This document shows positions 36,970 through 46,776 of a DNA stretch of 64,000 nucleotides, piece after piece. This DNA is from CAVONV01 sp963697355 (GTDB taxonomy: Bacteria; Acidobacteriota; Vicinamibacteria; Marinacidobacterales; DATDRI01). The stretch lies in the NCBI GenBank assembly GCA_963697355.1, contig CAVONV010000021.1:372001-436000 (forward strand). The letters run 5' to 3'. The notes under the pieces are model-generated. The model was given only the letters and a program-made list of their open reading frames with translations. It was not told the DNA's origin and did not search any database. The stretch's first letter is position 1, and every line of letters starts with the position of its first letter. A program made the translations under genes and the position numbers.

Positions 36970-37382
36970 TGCCCATGCGGGCGCGCAAATGGATCTGGGT
37001 CACCCTTCTCTTGACCTTAGTTCTCGGCATGAGCATAGGTGTGTTGCTGAACGAGCTCTGTCTGGGTGGTGAGCGGAGCAGCAGAAGTCAGGATGGCGAT
37101 CGAAAGGACCGCTCCGCGGGATTCAAGGCTTGGCTCGAAAAAGAGCTCGACTTGTCCTCGGATCAAATAGCGAATCTCGAGAATGTCCTCGATGCCTATA
37201 ACGAGAAATCACGCGAGATCTGGAGCCAAAGCCAGAACGCCTATCGAGATCTCAGGATGGAGTTCCGCCACGAGGTGCGTGCCATCTTGAAATCCGAACA
37301 GCAGAAGCGCTTCGACGAGTTGATGGCCGAGCATGACGAGCGACGCCTTAAGAATAGCAACCACAACAAGCAGGGGCGCTAA
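36969..37382 (+). CDS. CpxP/CnrR-like periplasmic stress sensor
   Basis: The protein has 137 aa with an N-terminal membrane anchor (WVTLLLTLVLGMSIGVLL). The periplasmic part is helical and polar (LDLSSDQIANLENVLDAYNEK, reduced to LDLSSDQIANLENVL, then QQKRFDELMAEHDERR), as in heavy-metal-resistance/Spy-like proteins. With the upstream sigma and anti-sigma genes it resembles a CnrYXH-type sensing set, in which a periplasmic sensor frees an ECF factor. The ligand is unknown. Confidence 0.75.
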   Translation: MPMRARKWIWVTLLLTLVLGMSIGVLLNELCLGGERSSRSQDGDRKDRSAGFKAWLEKELDLSSDQIANLENVLDAYNEKSREIWSQSQNAYRDLRMEFRHEVRAILKSEQQKRFDELMAEHDERRLKNSNHNKQGR

Positions 37383-37433
37383 TCCTCGCACGCACCATCC
37401 CATTGAATTTCCGGTTAGGGAGTCGAACCATAA

Positions 37434-40400
37434 GTGGATAAAGAAGAAGCTGTCAAACTGACACGGCGGGTCAATCCCATCGCCAAGTTTGCCGTGGAAC
37501 GCAAGGTCACCATGGGGATGGCGATTCTGGGAATACTCGTACTCGGTTATCTTTCGCTCCAGCGCCTGCCCCTCGAGTTCCTGCCCGATTTTTCTCGTCC
37601 GAGCATGTGGGTGCAGGCACCTTACAACTCGTCTTCACCGGAAGAAGTCGAGCGGCTCATCGTACGCCCCCTCGAAGACATACTAGGTACGATCAATGGT
37701 ATCGAGACCTTGAGCGTTCGTGCTTCCGCGAGCCAGGGAAGCGTGAGTCTTTCCTTCGAGGATGGTACGGATATGGACATGGCGGCCGTGGAAGTACGGG
37801 ACCGCATCGATCGCATACGGCATCTTCTTCCTTCGGACTTGCGCCGGGTTTTCATCCGCCGATTCCAAAGCACCGATATGCCGGTGTTCCGCTTTCAGGT
37901 CAGCTCGAACTGGGACAAAGACCGTCTTTACTTCTTCGTGGAAAACGTGCTGCAGCGTCGGCTCGAGCGCTTGGAAGGTGTTGCTCAGGTCGACACGAGG
38001 GGTCTGAACCAGCGGCAAGTAGAGGTGCGGATCAACCCCGCCCGGATGCGCTCCCACGGCGTCGATGTGCGGGACGTTGCCAGCTCCTTAAGGTCCAACA
38101 ACGTCAATGTGTCCGGCGGTTGGGTCAAGGAGGGTGGCCGCAAGCTCATTATCAGGACCATTGGTGAGTTTCAAACTCTCGACGAGATCCAGAGCCTACC
38201 CTTGACAGGGCGAGGGATTCGTCTCGGGGACGTGGCGGATGTTGAGTATGCCTATCCACGTCAGGACAGCTTCAACTTCTTGAACGGCCAAGAAGCCCTT
38301 ACCGTCAGCGTCTACAAAGCCTCGACGGCGAATCTTCTCGAAGTCGTAGACCGCGTCAAGGTCGAGCTAGAAGAGATCGGTGGTCTATCCAATGCTGAGG
38401 GACTCCGATTCCGTTATCTTCGCGATTCTTCGGTGGACATACGCAAGGGTTTGGGGCAGCTTCGTAACGCCGGTCTTTTGGGCGGTGGACTGGCCATTTT
38501 GTTTTTGTTCTTCTTTTTGAGGAAGGTCCGCACCACGCTTCTCGTGGCTATCGCCATCCCGATATCGGTGATCCTGACCTTCGTCATCATGTACTTCCTA
38601 CGCCAGATGGACCTTTCGAACATCACCATCAACATCATCAGTCTCATGGGATTGATGTTGGCTGTGGGAATGCTCGTGGATAACTCCATCGTGGTCATTG
38701 AGGCGATCTTCCGGCGCTTCCAAGATCTCGGTGAAGATGCAAAAACCGCTGCCTTGCGTGGTACGACCGAAGTCGCGATGCCCATTATTGCCTCGACGGC
38801 GACCACCATCTGTGTGTTCGTTCCCCTGATTTTTCTTGGATCAGGCGGCGGATTCATGCGGTTCATGACCGACGTCGGTATGACCATCTGTATCGTCATG
38901 GTGGCATCGTTGCTCGTGGCCTTGACGGTGGTGCCGATGATGGCTTCCATCCTGCTGAAAGGTGAGTCCTCGAAACGTTCGAACATCGTTCTGTGGCTGA
39001 CTCAAAAGTATGGCGGCGTGATCGCCTTCACGCTGAAACATCGGTTCGCTTTCTTCCTGAGTATTTTGGTCATGCTCTACGGGTCCTGGCTGCTCTTCGG
39101 GACGATCGAGCGGTCGTTCTCACCCCGGACCATGGAGCGCGAGGTCTCCATCTATGTCGATGTGCCGCGGCACTTCTCCGTGGAACAAAAGGCCGCTCTT
39201 CATGAAGAGATCTTCCAGCTTCTGATGGAGAAGAAAATTGAGCTGGATATAAAAGACATAACCTACCGTTACGAAAGAGGCAGCGGTCGCTCCCGGGGCG
39301 GCGGTCCGGGAGGGGGCGCGAGTCGGGTCGAGGTTATGCTCACCGATGAGGAGGAGGCCTCGCTCAGCACGCGGGAGGTTCGCGACAAGATTCGCGAGCT
39401 GTTGCCCGTCAGGGCCGGAATCACATTTCGACTCGCCCAGAGCATGGGGCGGCACGGCGGCGGGATGATGGGCATCAGTATGGACATCAGTGGTGACGAT
39501 CTGGCGGTTCTCGAGCTCGTCTCCGCGAAAATCGTCGAACGGCTCGAGGCGATTCCTTTCATCAAAGACGTCGACACCTCCCTCGAGAGTGGGGATGAAG
39601 AGATCCACGTCGAGGTGAACCGCGAGCGAGCCTTGGCAGCCGGGCTTTCGACTCAAGTTGTGGCGATGACGATCAACAACGCGTTGTCGACGCGCCCCGT
39701 CTCTCGATTGAAGACGGAAGAACGGGAAGTGGATCTCGTCATGCAGTTCCGGGAGGAGGACCGGCAAACACTGGATCAGCTCAAGAAGATGCCCGTCTTC
39801 AGTACCGAGAATGCCTTGCCCATCGGGGCGTTGGCGGACTTTCGAATGGAGCAAGGACCAAGAACCATCGAGCGTGAGAACCGGCGACCCGAGATCAGCA
39901 TCACAGCGAACACCACCGGTCAGTCGGCTTCTTTTGGAATGATGGGTGAGGTCCAAGAAATAATGGATACCATCAACTTACCTCCGGGCTACGAATGGAG
40001 CTTCGGACGGTGGGCTAGGCACGCGCAGCAGGATTTCGGCGAGGCCGGATTCTCTCTGCTCTTTGCGATGCTGTTGATTTACTTGATCATGTCGGCGCTT
40101 TTCGAGAACTTCGTCCAGCCCCTCACGATCATGTTCTCCATCCCCTTCGCGTTCATCGGAGTGGGGATAGTGTTGAAGATCACGAATCAGCCGCTGGACA
40201 ATACCAGTAACTTGGGTCTCATCATTCTGATAGGTGTGGTCGTCAACAATGCCATCGTCTTGATCGATCACATCAACCACCTCCGCTGGGAGGGAATGAG
40301 CCGTACGGAAGCGGTTATCCTGGGCGGCAAGCATCGGCTCCGTCCCATCATGATGACGGCCCTCACAACGTTGCTCGGATTGACGCCCATGGTGGCACCC

Positions 40401-40583
40401 TTGATCTTCCCTGGATGGCTCGGAACGCCGGAGGGGAACGCCGCGAATTGGGCGCCGGTAGGGCTCGTCATCATGGCAGGATTGGCCGCTTCGACTTTAT
40501 TGACCTTGATCATCATCCCGACGATTTACTCGATCATGGATGATTTCATCGTGTTCCTGAGGAGAGTCGTTCGAGCCGCGTAA
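37434..40583 (+). CDS. RND efflux permease (AcrB/HAE-like) 1
   Basis: The protein has 1049 aa and twelve predicted membrane helices in two halves with large periplasmic loops. The proton-relay aspartate lies in LAVGMLVDNSIVVIEA of helix 4. The second half ends with INHLRWEGMSRTEAV and the RPIMMTALTTLLG motif. A glycine- and arginine-rich insertion (about residues 617-630) in the second periplasmic loop is unusual. GTG 37434 was taken as start. It is the first of two permeases around a single adaptor. Confidence 0.95.
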   Translation: MDKEEAVKLTRRVNPIAKFAVERKVTMGMAILGILVLGYLSLQRLPLEFLPDFSRPSMWVQAPYNSSSPEEVERLIVRPLEDILGTINGIETLSVRASASQGSVSLSFEDGTDMDMAAVEVRDRIDRIRHLLPSDLRRVFIRRFQSTDMPVFRFQVSSNWDKDRLYFFVENVLQRRLERLEGVAQVDTRGLNQRQVEVRINPARMRSHGVDVRDVASSLRSNNVNVSGGWVKEGGRKLIIRTIGEFQTLDEIQSLPLTGRGIRLGDVADVEYAYPRQDSFNFLNGQEALTVSVYKASTANLLEVVDRVKVELEEIGGLSNAEGLRFRYLRDSSVDIRKGLGQLRNAGLLGGGLAILFLFFFLRKVRTTLLVAIAIPISVILTFVIMYFLRQMDLSNITINIISLMGLMLAVGMLVDNSIVVIEAIFRRFQDLGEDAKTAALRGTTEVAMPIIASTATTICVFVPLIFLGSGGGFMRFMTDVGMTICIVMVASLLVALTVVPMMASILLKGESSKRSNIVLWLTQKYGGVIAFTLKHRFAFFLSILVMLYGSWLLFGTIERSFSPRTMEREVSIYVDVPRHFSVEQKAALHEEIFQLLMEKKIELDIKDITYRYERGSGRSRGGGPGGGASRVEVMLTDEEEASLSTREVRDKIRELLPVRAGITFRLAQSMGRHGGGMMGISMDISGDDLAVLELVSAKIVERLEAIPFIKDVDTSLESGDEEIHVEVNRERALAAGLSTQVVAMTINNALSTRPVSRLKTEEREVDLVMQFREEDRQTLDQLKKMPVFSTENALPIGALADFRMEQGPRTIERENRRPEISITANTTGQSASFGMMGEVQEIMDTINLPPGYEWSFGRWARHAQQDFGEAGFSLLFAMLLIYLIMSALFENFVQPLTIMFSIPFAFIGVGIVLKITNQPLDNTSNLGLIILIGVVVNNAIVLIDHINHLRWEGMSRTEAVILGGKHRLRPIMMTALTTLLGLTPMVAPLIFPGWLGTPEGNAANWAPVGLVIMAGLAASTLLTLIIIPTIYSIMDDFIVFLRRVVRAA

Positions 40584-40652
40584 ATGGATATGAGGGGTCA
40601 GGTCTGAAACGTAAAAACGCGTTTTCAGGCTTGAACCCAAGGTTTGGAGAAA

Positions 40653-42035
40653 ATGAGACCATCAAAGAGTTTGACCACAGTTGCTATTCTCATCGTCAGC
40701 CTGACGGTAGGGACCTTTTGGGCTTGTGGCGGTGGATCCTCTGGAGATTCTGACGGAGGTGCTCCCCCCAAGGGTAAGAGCAAGGGTGGAGGTCCGCCCG
40801 CGGGTATGCGGAACGGTGACAATCAGGGGCCGAGCGACGCAGCCGCTGTTCCGGTCGAGGTAAGCGCGGTCTCGAGGCGTTCCATTTCATCGTTCCTGGA
40901 AACAAACGGAACTTTGGAGGCCGAGAACGAAGTGGATATCGTGGCCCGGGTCGCCGGTCGGCTTTTGGAGCTGGCAACCGAGGAAGGCCAGATCGTCAAG
41001 AAAGGACAGCTCCTTGCCAAGATCGATCCGCGTGAAACCGAGTCTCAAGTCGAAGTGGCCCGTGTCGCCTTGGCGGAGGCCACCCGTGCTTACGAACGGG
41101 CCAAGCAAGCTCACGAAAGTGAGATCATCAGCTTGGAGGTTTTCGACCAAGCCCTCGCTCGCATGGAGTCCGCCAAGGCCCAACTCGACAATGCTCAAAT
41201 CAATCTCGACTACACCGACATCGCCGCTCCCTTCGACGGCATCATTATAGAGCGTGTCATCAAGCATGCCGATAACGTGACACCCAATCAGAAGCTGTTT
41301 CGTATCTCGGACTTCGATCCTTTACTTTGCCCCATTCAAGTTCCGGAAAAGGAGCTTTCCCGTTTGAAGATCGGGCAGCCCGCCCGTATCGCCGTAGAGG
41401 CCTGGCCTGAAGATCCTTTCCCCGCCAGAGTGCTTCGCATCAGTCCGGTGGTGGATGCCACGACGGGAACCATCAAGGTGACGCTCGAGGTCTCGGCCCG
41501 CGGCAAGCTGCGACCGGGGATGTTTGCCAGCGTCTTTCTGGAGATGGATACACATACCAACGCATTAGTCATTCCCAAGAACGCCCTTTCATTCGAAAGC
41601 TTCGGTGACACGGTCTATGTTGCCAATGAGGGGATTGCAGAGCGTCGGGACTTGAGGGTTGGCTTCGAAGAGGAGGAGTTCGTAGAGGTCTTGGAAGGAC
41701 TTGCCGACGGCGAGCGCGTCATCGTCATAGGGCAAGACGGGCTGAGCGACGGCACTCCCGTACAAATCTTGGCCGGCCCAGGAGCCGGAGAAGGTGAGCC
41801 CGTGCATGTGCCGCAAAGAACAGCGGATGGGGGCCCTCCCGCGGCGGCAGGCGCACCAGGCCCGGGGATGGGCGGCGGAATGGGGCCTGGCGGCGGGCCG
41901 GGACGCATGGACTTTTCCAAGATGACGCCGGAGCAGCTCGAACAGGTCAAGGTGCGAATGAGGGGCCGAGGGATGAGCGAGGAGCAAATCGAATCGGTCA
42001 TCCGCCGTCGTATCGAGGAGTCCAAAAAGCAGTGA
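40653..42035 (+). CDS. RND periplasmic adaptor (membrane fusion protein)
   Basis: From ATG 40653 the protein has 460 aa; GGAG at 40645-40648 fits this start. A lipoprotein signal (GTFWACGG) anchors it. The lipoyl-like halves (EEGQIVKKGQLLAKID and DYTDIAAPFDGIIIERV), helical hairpin and beta-barrel are those of AcrA/MexA-type adaptors. A Gly/Pro-rich linker (about 395-420) leads to a basic C-terminal helix (SKMTPEQLEQVKVRMRGRG), an extension not usual in adaptors. It overlaps permease 2 by 4 bases. Confidence 0.93.
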   Translation: MRPSKSLTTVAILIVSLTVGTFWACGGGSSGDSDGGAPPKGKSKGGGPPAGMRNGDNQGPSDAAAVPVEVSAVSRRSISSFLETNGTLEAENEVDIVARVAGRLLELATEEGQIVKKGQLLAKIDPRETESQVEVARVALAEATRAYERAKQAHESEIISLEVFDQALARMESAKAQLDNAQINLDYTDIAAPFDGIIIERVIKHADNVTPNQKLFRISDFDPLLCPIQVPEKELSRLKIGQPARIAVEAWPEDPFPARVLRISPVVDATTGTIKVTLEVSARGKLRPGMFASVFLEMDTHTNALVIPKNALSFESFGDTVYVANEGIAERRDLRVGFEEEEFVEVLEGLADGERVIVIGQDGLSDGTPVQILAGPGAGEGEPVHVPQRTADGGPPAAAGAPGPGMGGGMGPGGGPGRMDFSKMTPEQLEQVKVRMRGRGMSEEQIESVIRRRIEESKKQ

Positions 42036-45000
42036 GCATCGTTGATTTTTCCATCCGGCGACCCGTAACCGTTTTCGTCTTCATGCTGGCCGCTGTCGTC
42101 TTCGGCCTGGTGGCCTTCGACGATTTGGCGGTCGATCTCCTTCCCGAGATCACATACCCTTCGCTCACGGTTCGGACCGAGTTCGACGGCGCTGCACCGG
42201 CCGAAGTCGAAAGCCTCATCACCAAAACCGTCGAGAATGCCGTGGGTGTGGTCAACAGTGTTGCGCTGGTCACCTCCAGCTCTCGCGCCGACATGAGCGA
42301 AGTGACTCTCGAGTTCGGTTGGGACACCAACATGGACATGGCGGCTCTCGATGTGCGAGAGCGGCTCGACCTCATCCAGTTGCCGGACATTGCCGGCCGA
42401 CCCGTTCTTCTGCGCTATGACCCCTCCCTCGATCCCATTATGCGCATCGGGATATACGGCGACGACGATTTGGTGCGTATGCGCTTGATTGCTGAGCTAC
42501 AGGTCAAGCGTTTCTTGGAGCGAATCGATGGCGTGGCCGCGGTCCTGGTCAACGGCGGTCTCGAAGAAGAAATACATATCGAGCTCGACGAGAGGCGCAT
42601 CAACAACCTCGGGCTGAGTACCAACCGGATCATTTCGAGGTTGGCTCAAGAGAACATCAACTTGACCGGCGGGCGGCTCCAGGATGGGCAAACCGAATAC
42701 CTGGTTCGGACTATCAACGAGTTCGAGCGCCCCTCGGACATGAGACAGATCGTCATCGACAGTGGCGACAGTACTGTAGTCCGACTCGAGGATGTCGCTC
42801 TTATTAGCCGGGGGCACAAAGAGCGCGAAGTCATTACTCGTATCAACGGGCAGGAGAGTGTCGAGGTCGCCATCTACAAGGAAGGCGGCACCAATACCGT
42901 TACGGTGTCTCAGGCGGTGAAGGACCGACTGGGTGAGCTCGAAGACCAACTGCAGCGTGTCGCCGGAGATCTCGAGCTCCGTATCATTACGGACCAGGCT
43001 AACTACATTCGTCAATCCGTACAGGAAGTGCTGATGACGGCGGCGCTCGGCGGCACTTTGGCCATCTTCATCCTCCTTCTGTTCCTGCGGAACATCAAGC
43101 CTACACTCATTATCGGCGTATCTATCCCCATCTCCGTCATCGCTACGTTCTTCTTGATGTACGTCTTTGGCGTCTCGCTCAACATCATGTCCCTGGGGGG
43201 CCTGACGCTGGGGATAGGATTGCTCGTCGATAACTCGATCGTCGTACTGGAGTCCATTCAGCGGAAGCGGGACGAAGGTCTTGGAATCGTCGAGGCGGCG
43301 AAGGTCGGAGCGAGCGAAGTGGGTCGCGCCGTCATTGCCTCCACGATGACGACGGTTTGTGTCTTTGTTCCCATCGTCTTCGTCGAAGGTGTGGCGGGTC
43401 AGCTTTTCGGCGACCAAGCCCTGACCGTGACCTTTTCTCTCTCCGTCTCGTTGATCGTGGCCTTGACCCTCATTCCGATGCTCGCTTCCCGTCAATTCGG
43501 TGGGACGGCTGCGGTTGAGGAGGAGGTCCCCGAGAAGGCCATTTTCTTGAGGCGTTGGATCAGCACCTTCTTTTTCTATGTGAGCCTCGGAGTCGCCAAG
43601 GTCGTCAAGGTTCTGGGACTTGCAGTTCGTCTCGTGATTGACGCTGTTTTGTACCTCCCCATCAAAGGATTCAACGTCGTCTTTGGCGCTATCAAGGATT
43701 CCTACCCGATTCTTCTCGAGAAGGTGCTCGCGTGGCCGTTGACCACGCTCGCGGTGACAGTGACACTTCTGGTCTGCAGTCTCTTTCTGTTTGGGCAGTT
43801 GGGACGGGAACTGGTGCCGGAGCTCGTTCAAGGCCAGTTCTTTGCCAATCTCGAGCTTCCGCCCGGAACCTCTCTCGACGTTTCTTATCGACGCATCTCC
43901 AACATCGAGGATTTCGCTCGGTCGCTGGATGGTGTCGAGACGGTTTATGCCGTTGCCGGTACCTCGAACGATCAAGGTGGGATTGCCGGAGAGCTCAGAG
44001 AGAACATCGGACAGATTACTTTGACGCTCGCCCCGCCCATGGACAAAGAAAAGGAGGACGCTCTGATGGAGCGTCTGCGCCCGGTACTGGAACGAGACGG
44101 CGACATGAAGTATCGGTTCGGGCGGCCGACGTATTTCAGCTTCAAGACTCCGATCGAAGTGGAGATTCGCGGCTTCAACTTGAAGCTCCTCCGGCGTCTG
44201 GCCGATGATCTGGTGGCCCGCATGCACGAGATACCTGGGCTTGCCGACATCAAGTCGTCCACGGAAGGTGGCTACCCGGAGCTTCAGATACGGTTCAACC
44301 GTGAACGGCTGTCGTCTCTCGGTTTCAACGTCAACGATGCAGCATCTCTGATCCGGTCCAAGGTTCTCGGATCCGTGGCCACCGACATCACCCGTGAGGA
44401 CCGGACCATCGATATACGTGTCCGTTCCGAGGAAAAGTTTCGCAATAGCGCTAGCGACTTGGGCAACCTGAGCATCTCCGAGAGTGGTACGACGTCGATA
44501 CGGCTGTCCTCAGTGGCGGAGATCCTAGAGACCGAAGGCCCCGCAGAGATCCGCCGCGCCGACGGGGAACGAGTCGCTCTCATCACCGCGAACTTGGTGG
44601 ATCGAGACCTGGGCTCGGCCTCCGAAGACATCGAGGCCGCCCTCAATGCCATGACGTTTCCCGAGGGTTTCGACTGGCGTTTGGGTGGCCAGCGGAAGGA
44701 GATGGAGACCTCCTTCCAAAGTATGCAGTTCGCCATCCTTCTGGCTATTTTCATGGTCTATCTGGTCATGGCGTCTCAGTTCGAGTCGCTTCTCCATCCT
44801 TTTGTCATCTTGTTCAGTGTTCCCTTCTCCCTCATCGGTGTGATGCTCACGCTCTACCTTCTCCAAATCACCATCAGTGTGGTGGTGTTGATTGGTGTCA
44901 TCATGCTGGCGGGAATCGTCGTCAATAACGCCATCATTCTGGTGGATTACACGAATCGTCTTCGCAAAGAGGGCCTCTCTAAGCTGGACGCTCTCCGCAA

Positions 45001-45205
45001 GGCCGGCCAAGTCCGACTGCGCCCCATCTTAATGACCACATCGACGACGGTCTTGGGACTCTTCCCGATGGCCCTCGGTTTGGGTGAAGGTAGTGAGCTC
45101 CGTTCCCCGATGGCCTGGACGGTGATTGGCGGATTGGTGGTGTCGACAGGGCTCACCTTGCTGATTATCCCCGTGGTTTATTCGCTGCTCGATCGAAGTC
45201 GGTAA
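42032..45205 (+). CDS. RND efflux permease (AcrB/HAE-like) 2
   Basis: The protein has 1057 aa and twelve predicted membrane helices. The proton-relay aspartate is in LGIGLLVDNSIVVLES. The N-terminus SIVDFSIRRPVTVFVFMLA and the final LRPILMTTSTTVLG are family-typical. It differs enough from permease 1 to be a distinct subunit, so the pair may form a mixed pump like MdtBC. No TolC-like gene is in the operon. An 81-bp part (44557-44637) recurs at 56253. Confidence 0.95.
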   Translation: MSIVDFSIRRPVTVFVFMLAAVVFGLVAFDDLAVDLLPEITYPSLTVRTEFDGAAPAEVESLITKTVENAVGVVNSVALVTSSSRADMSEVTLEFGWDTNMDMAALDVRERLDLIQLPDIAGRPVLLRYDPSLDPIMRIGIYGDDDLVRMRLIAELQVKRFLERIDGVAAVLVNGGLEEEIHIELDERRINNLGLSTNRIISRLAQENINLTGGRLQDGQTEYLVRTINEFERPSDMRQIVIDSGDSTVVRLEDVALISRGHKEREVITRINGQESVEVAIYKEGGTNTVTVSQAVKDRLGELEDQLQRVAGDLELRIITDQANYIRQSVQEVLMTAALGGTLAIFILLLFLRNIKPTLIIGVSIPISVIATFFLMYVFGVSLNIMSLGGLTLGIGLLVDNSIVVLESIQRKRDEGLGIVEAAKVGASEVGRAVIASTMTTVCVFVPIVFVEGVAGQLFGDQALTVTFSLSVSLIVALTLIPMLASRQFGGTAAVEEEVPEKAIFLRRWISTFFFYVSLGVAKVVKVLGLAVRLVIDAVLYLPIKGFNVVFGAIKDSYPILLEKVLAWPLTTLAVTVTLLVCSLFLFGQLGRELVPELVQGQFFANLELPPGTSLDVSYRRISNIEDFARSLDGVETVYAVAGTSNDQGGIAGELRENIGQITLTLAPPMDKEKEDALMERLRPVLERDGDMKYRFGRPTYFSFKTPIEVEIRGFNLKLLRRLADDLVARMHEIPGLADIKSSTEGGYPELQIRFNRERLSSLGFNVNDAASLIRSKVLGSVATDITREDRTIDIRVRSEEKFRNSASDLGNLSISESGTTSIRLSSVAEILETEGPAEIRRADGERVALITANLVDRDLGSASEDIEAALNAMTFPEGFDWRLGGQRKEMETSFQSMQFAILLAIFMVYLVMASQFESLLHPFVILFSVPFSLIGVMLTLYLLQITISVVVLIGVIMLAGIVVNNAIILVDYTNRLRKEGLSKLDALRKAGQVRLRPILMTTSTTVLGLFPMALGLGEGSELRSPMAWTVIGGLVVSTGLTLLIIPVVYSLLDRSR
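44557..44637 (+). repeat. Source segment of an 81-bp duplication
   Basis: This part of RND permease 2 (GERVALITANLVDRDLGSA) recurs at 56253-56333 with one mismatch. See that entry. Confidence 0.9.
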
Positions 45206-45216
45206 GGGTCCACTGT

Positions 45217-45765
45217 GTGGCCGACAGCAGGAGCATGCGAGAAGGCACCTCGTCAGGACTGAAGCAGTTGGACTGGCTTGGATGGTTCGGTCGCTCGTTG
45301 CGTGCCCTGCTGAGTCCGGCTCCACTGGTTCCGAAGCGTTGCCTGCAGGCCAGCCTGGTCCTTGGCGCGCTCACCTGCTTTGTGGGCTTCCTTGCCGTAG
45401 CACGTCTTCCGTGTTCCATTGGCCTGGCAGTCGTACTCGGCGCCGCCGCAAGCTGGTCCTCCCCCCGTTTGGTGCGGGGCTATCTATTCCTCGTCGGCGT
45501 CGTCCTGACCGCGGCCGTGGCCTGGTACCCGTTCTTCATCGCGCAGGGGTTGGCAGTCAGGCATGAATCCGATATCAAGAGCTTCGGGCATTCGCCTGGC
45601 GTGCTGGCGTTGGGCCTTGCGTTCGGTCTCCGCCTCCTGCTTGACTATGGGCCGGTTGAATCGGCCATGCGGGTTCGGATTGCCGGAGCTGTTGGGACAA
45701 GCGGGCTAGTCATCGGTAGTGTGGCAGACGCGGCCGTCATGTACCTCATCGTGACACGGTTTTGA
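45217..45765 (+). CDS. Hypothetical membrane protein
   Basis: The open frame has 182 aa with four predicted membrane helices (SLVLGALTCFVGFLAV, the AVVLGAAASW region, GYLFLVGVVLTAAVAW and a C-terminal pair). It follows the RND operon after 11 bases. The start is unclear: GTG 45217 has no clear ribosome site and ATG 45235 has one placed too close. I recognise no family. Confidence 0.5.
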   Translation: MADSRSMREGTSSGLKQLDWLGWFGRSLRALLSPAPLVPKRCLQASLVLGALTCFVGFLAVARLPCSIGLAVVLGAAASWSSPRLVRGYLFLVGVVLTAAVAWYPFFIAQGLAVRHESDIKSFGHSPGVLALGLAFGLRLLLDYGPVESAMRVRIAGAVGTSGLVIGSVADAAVMYLIVTRF

Positions 45766-45834
45766 CATGGCGTTGTGGGCGAACCACGAGACGAACCCGA
45801 CGAGAGAAACAGCGGCCCAGGCGATCTCGGCGTT

Positions 45835-46254
45835 CAAAATGCCGTTTTGCTTCTCGATAGACTCGATTGGATTCATGCCATTTGTCAGCAGATCCCAGAC
45901 CGCGGCCAACATTTGACCAGATATTACGGAGCCTACAGCAACCGAATCCGCAAGGCTCTACCACCAAACGACGGGTCTCAGACCGGTGTTGCCGTTCCAG
46001 CGCCTCCAGAACCGGATTTCGACAAACCCTTGTCCCCCAGCCGAGCTTCCTGGGCACGGCTCATCCGAAAAGTCTTCGAGGTGGACCCTCTCCTCTGCAA
46101 ATGTGGCGCCGAAATGAAGATCATCGCGGTGCTCCCCGACCCGAAAGTCGTCGACCACATCATCCGTCATCTCGACAAAAACGCCGTGGCAGCTCGGTCT
46201 CCTCCTCCCATAAGCGCCCAACTCCCGACAGTTGCGTCCCACGACAATCTGTAA
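45835..46254 (+). pseudogene. IS91-like transposase remnant (copy 2)
   Basis: One frame encodes the C-terminal third of an IS91-family transposase: LDWIHAICQQIPDRGQHL, RYYGAYSNRIRK, WARLIRKVFEVDPL and CKCGAEMKIIAVL. The zinc-like motif lacks one residue (LLCKCG rather than LLCPKCG). The N-terminal catalytic part is absent. Its DNA is related to the copy at 11536-12068. Confidence 0.75.
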
Positions 46255-46507
46255 CGATAAGTGTGCCTTCCCACAACTCAAAAAGCCGATCCCGACGAAT
46301 TCTAGCACTCGACAAAACCACTCGCGCCTCTGCCACGACCGCGCGTCAACTCTGCTGGCCTCATTGAGGTCGTAGCCGTGCCGCTGCACGACAATTCAGG
46401 GGATGGATACAATCCCCTATAGAACCAGATCAGACGTTTGGAAAGCACCGTCGATTCATGGGAGCTCCTTTCGATGGTATCACCATCGACAGCCGCCCTC
46501 CCAGTGA
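46255..46507. other. Spacer between IS91-like remnant and antitoxin gene
   Basis: About 250 bases with no supported gene; it should contain the promoter of the toxin-antitoxin pair. Confidence 0.45.
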
Positions 46508-46536
46508 GGTATTGTTTAGGTATGAAATCTAATACC
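46508..46536. promoter_or_regulatory. Inverted repeat over the antitoxin start, candidate operator
   Basis: GGTATT at 46508-46513 and AATACC at 46531-46536 form an inverted repeat that spans the antitoxin ATG (46522). A second half-site GGTAT begins at 46519. MazE/CopG-type antitoxins often repress their own promoter at such repeats. Confidence 0.4.
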
Positions 46537-46776
46537 AAATCCAGTATCACGCTTCCCCCGGAAGAGTTCGAGCTCGTTCTCGCGCTCCAGGACAAGCTCA
46601 AGGCCAAGAGCAAGGTCGAGGTGGTGCGCCGGGGCCTCCGACTGCTCAAAGAGACGACGGATCGCGAAAGCCTGCGTGACGCCTATCGCCGGGCGTCACT
46701 CGCGACCCGAGCGTCGGTCTCGAAGGAGTTGGAGGAACTCGATCATCTCGCTTCCGAGGGTCTCGACGAATGGTGA
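46522..46776 (+). CDS. CopG/RHH-like antitoxin of a MazF-type pair
   Basis: From ATG 46522 the protein has 84 aa. The N-terminal part SSITLPPEEFELVLALQDK is a ribbon-helix-helix core; the rest is a helical tail rich in Leu and Glu that would occupy the toxin. Its stop overlaps the MazF start by 7 bases, which implies coupled translation. Confidence 0.8.
   Translation: MKSNTKSSITLPPEEFELVLALQDKLKAKSKVEVVRRGLRLLKETTDRESLRDAYRRASLATRASVSKELEELDHLASEGLDEW

Noticed and set aside
38414..38986. 190-codon minus-strand frame over RND permease 1
   Set aside because: Antisense shadow with low-complexity Thr/Met/Lys bias and no domain.
42497..44227. 576-codon open frame on the minus strand
   Set aside because: It lies fully antisense to the RND permease, has a biased His/Glu/Arg composition typical of a shadow frame, and shows no domain.
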